Positions 53,206 through 54,043 of a stretch of 54,043 nucleotides of DNA are shown here, piece by piece (the first letter of the stretch is position 1; each line of letters starts with the position of its first letter). The DNA comes from Rubrivivax sp. (lineage in GTDB: Bacteria > Pseudomonadota > Gammaproteobacteria > Burkholderiales > Burkholderiaceae_C). The stretch lies in NCBI GenBank assembly GCA_026125665.1, contig JAHCKS010000030.1, positions 1 through 54,043 of the forward strand, in the 5' to 3' direction. The translations under genes were made by a program, and so were the position numbers. The notes under the pieces were generated by a model. The model was not told where the DNA came from. It saw only the letters and a list, made by a program, of their open reading frames with translations, and searched no databases.

Positions 53206-54003
53206 ATGAGCGACGTCCTGCTTTCGGCCAGCGACCTGAGCGTGCGCTTCGGTGGCGTGCTCGCCGTGAACAACGTCAGCTTCGACGTGAGGAAGGGCGA
53301 GGTCTTCACGCTCATCGGCCCCAACGGCGCCGGCAAGACGACGGTCTTCAACCTCATCAGCCGCATCTACACGCCGACCACCGGCCGCATCACGTACGAC
53401 GGCATGGACCTGACGCAGCAGCCGCCGCACGCCGTGGCGGCGCTCGGCATTGCCCGCACGTTCCAGAACATCGAGCTGTTCGAGCACGCCACGGTGCTGC
53501 AGAACCTGCTGATCGGCCGGCACACGCACCGCGCCACGAGCGTGCTCGACGACCTGCTGTTCACGCCGCGAGCGCGGCGCGCTGCCGTCGAGGCGCGCGA
53601 GAAGGTCGAGCGCGTCATCGACTTCCTCGACCTGCAGCACCATCGCGACTCGATGATCGCCGGGCTGCCGTACGGCGTGCGCAAGGTCGTCGAGCTGGCG
53701 CGCGCGCTGGCCTCCGAACCGAAGCTGCTGCTCCTCGACGAGCCGTCCTCCGGCCTCAACGTCGAGGAGACCGAGGACATGGTGTTCTGGATCGACGACA
53801 TCCGGCGCGAGTTCGGCATCACCGTGCTGATGGTCGAGCACGACATGTCGCTGGTCAGCAAGGTCAGCGACCGCGTGCTGGCGATGAACCAGGGCGAGGT
53901 GCTGGCGCTCGGCAGCCCGGCCGAGGTGCAGGCGCACCCGGGTGTCGTCGAGGCCTACCTCGGTTCGTCGGACGACATGTCCGCACTGCGCAGGAGCGCC
54001 TGA
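53206..54003 (+). CDS. livG: ABC transporter ATP-binding protein, LivG type
   Basis: 265 residues. Walker A GPNGAGKTTVFN (about 38-49), a LivG-like signature LPYGVRKVVELARALA in place of LSGGQ, Walker B LLLLDEPSSGLN (about 175-186) and the switch histidine in MVEHDMSLV. Provides ATP for the liv permeases. The expected LivF and substrate-binding protein are not seen; they may be beyond the window end. Confidence 0.95.
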   Translation: MSDVLLSASDLSVRFGGVLAVNNVSFDVRKGEVFTLIGPNGAGKTTVFNLISRIYTPTTGRITYDGMDLTQQPPHAVAALGIARTFQNIELFEHATVLQNLLIGRHTHRATSVLDDLLFTPRARRAAVEAREKVERVIDFLDLQHHRDSMIAGLPYGVRKVVELARALASEPKLLLLDEPSSGLNVEETEDMVFWIDDIRREFGITVLMVEHDMSLVSKVSDRVLAMNQGEVLALGSPAEVQAHPGVVEAYLGSSDDMSALRRSA

Positions 54004-54004
54004 G

Positions 54005-54043
54005 ATGGAACCTGTGCAGGTGGTGGTGGCGGGATCGGGCCGA
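54005..54043 (+). CDS. Start of a further gene, cut by the window end
   Basis: ATG 54005 opens MEPVQVVVAGSGR, one base after the livG stop codon (54001-54003). Only 13 residues are visible, not enough to identify it. In Burkholderiales liv clusters the next gene is often livF or an acyl-CoA ligase, but the N-terminus here looks like neither. Confidence 0.3.
   Translation, partial: MEPVQVVVAGSGR

Overview
The window is about 54 kb of very GC-rich, densely coded chromosome. Gene content and order point to a betaproteobacterium of the order Burkholderiales, probably near the Rubrivivax/Leptothrix/Methylibium/Ideonella group. The evidence is the accA-tilS-lysC order, surE-pcm-nlpD, a paa cluster with a TetR-type PaaR, a high-affinity Liv transporter, and protein sequences that read as Burkholderiales types. 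That placement is an inference from family knowledge; no database was searched. I see no phage, insertion sequence, plasmid, rRNA or CRISPR. The region is mostly core and metabolic.

Layout. 1-4 kb: 3-methyladenine glycosylase (5' end probably cut), accA, tilS, lysC and a tRNA-Ser(GCU). 4.5-10.5 kb: a complete tripartite RND efflux operon (adaptor lipoprotein, HAE1-type pump, outer-membrane factor), followed by a WYL regulator. 11.7-17.4 kb: a retropepsin-like protease with yajQ (minus), divergent murB, a membrane protein, a transglutaminase-like/TPR lipoprotein, a small conserved protein and a 2OG-Fe dioxygenase. 17.4-24.6 kb: threonine/serine dehydratase, S10-like peptidase, 6-phosphofructokinase, RluA-type pseudouridine synthase, rsgA, glycerophosphodiesterase. 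24.8-32.6 kb: membrane-anchored Ser/Thr kinase overlapping an acyl-CoA ligase, an exonuclease-like protein, an FAD oxidoreductase, an SDR without the usual catalytic residues, and leucyl aminopeptidase. 32.9-37.1 kb: an ECF sigma factor, a split anti-sigma-like gene, and a divergent secreted VWA protein. 37.2-44.5 kb: phenylacetate catabolism paaG-I-K-A-B-C-D-E and paaR, with a PaaR-like operator over the predicted start of transcription. 44.3-47.5 kb: two uncharacterised minus-strand genes. 47.5-54 kb: tRNA-Thr(CGU), a NUDIX hydrolase, surE-pcm-nlpD, and livH-livM-livG.

How the genes work together. The paa genes form one pathway module: PaaK makes phenylacetyl-CoA, PaaABCDE epoxidises the ring, PaaG isomerises the epoxide to the oxepin, PaaI recycles stalled thioesters, and PaaR should repress until phenylacetyl-CoA appears. 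The ring-opening and beta-oxidation genes (paaZ/N, F, H, J) are not in the window. The ECF sigma, anti-sigma and VWA genes look like one envelope-related regulatory unit.

The observations I rate highest are: (i) the palindromic PaaR operator; (ii) promoter -10 hexamers so close to several start codons (murB, surE, nlpD and others) that leaderless mRNAs are predicted; (iii) the broken anti-sigma gene beside an intact ECF sigma and VWA protein; (iv) tilS without a normal start codon; (v) a mixed ATP/PPi signature in the phosphofructokinase; (vi) no rpoS after nlpD; (vii) a 24-codon micro-ORF with a perfect Shine-Dalgarno. I do not see a clearly new multi-gene defence or biosynthetic system. The ECF/VWA unit is the nearest to an uncharacterised system.
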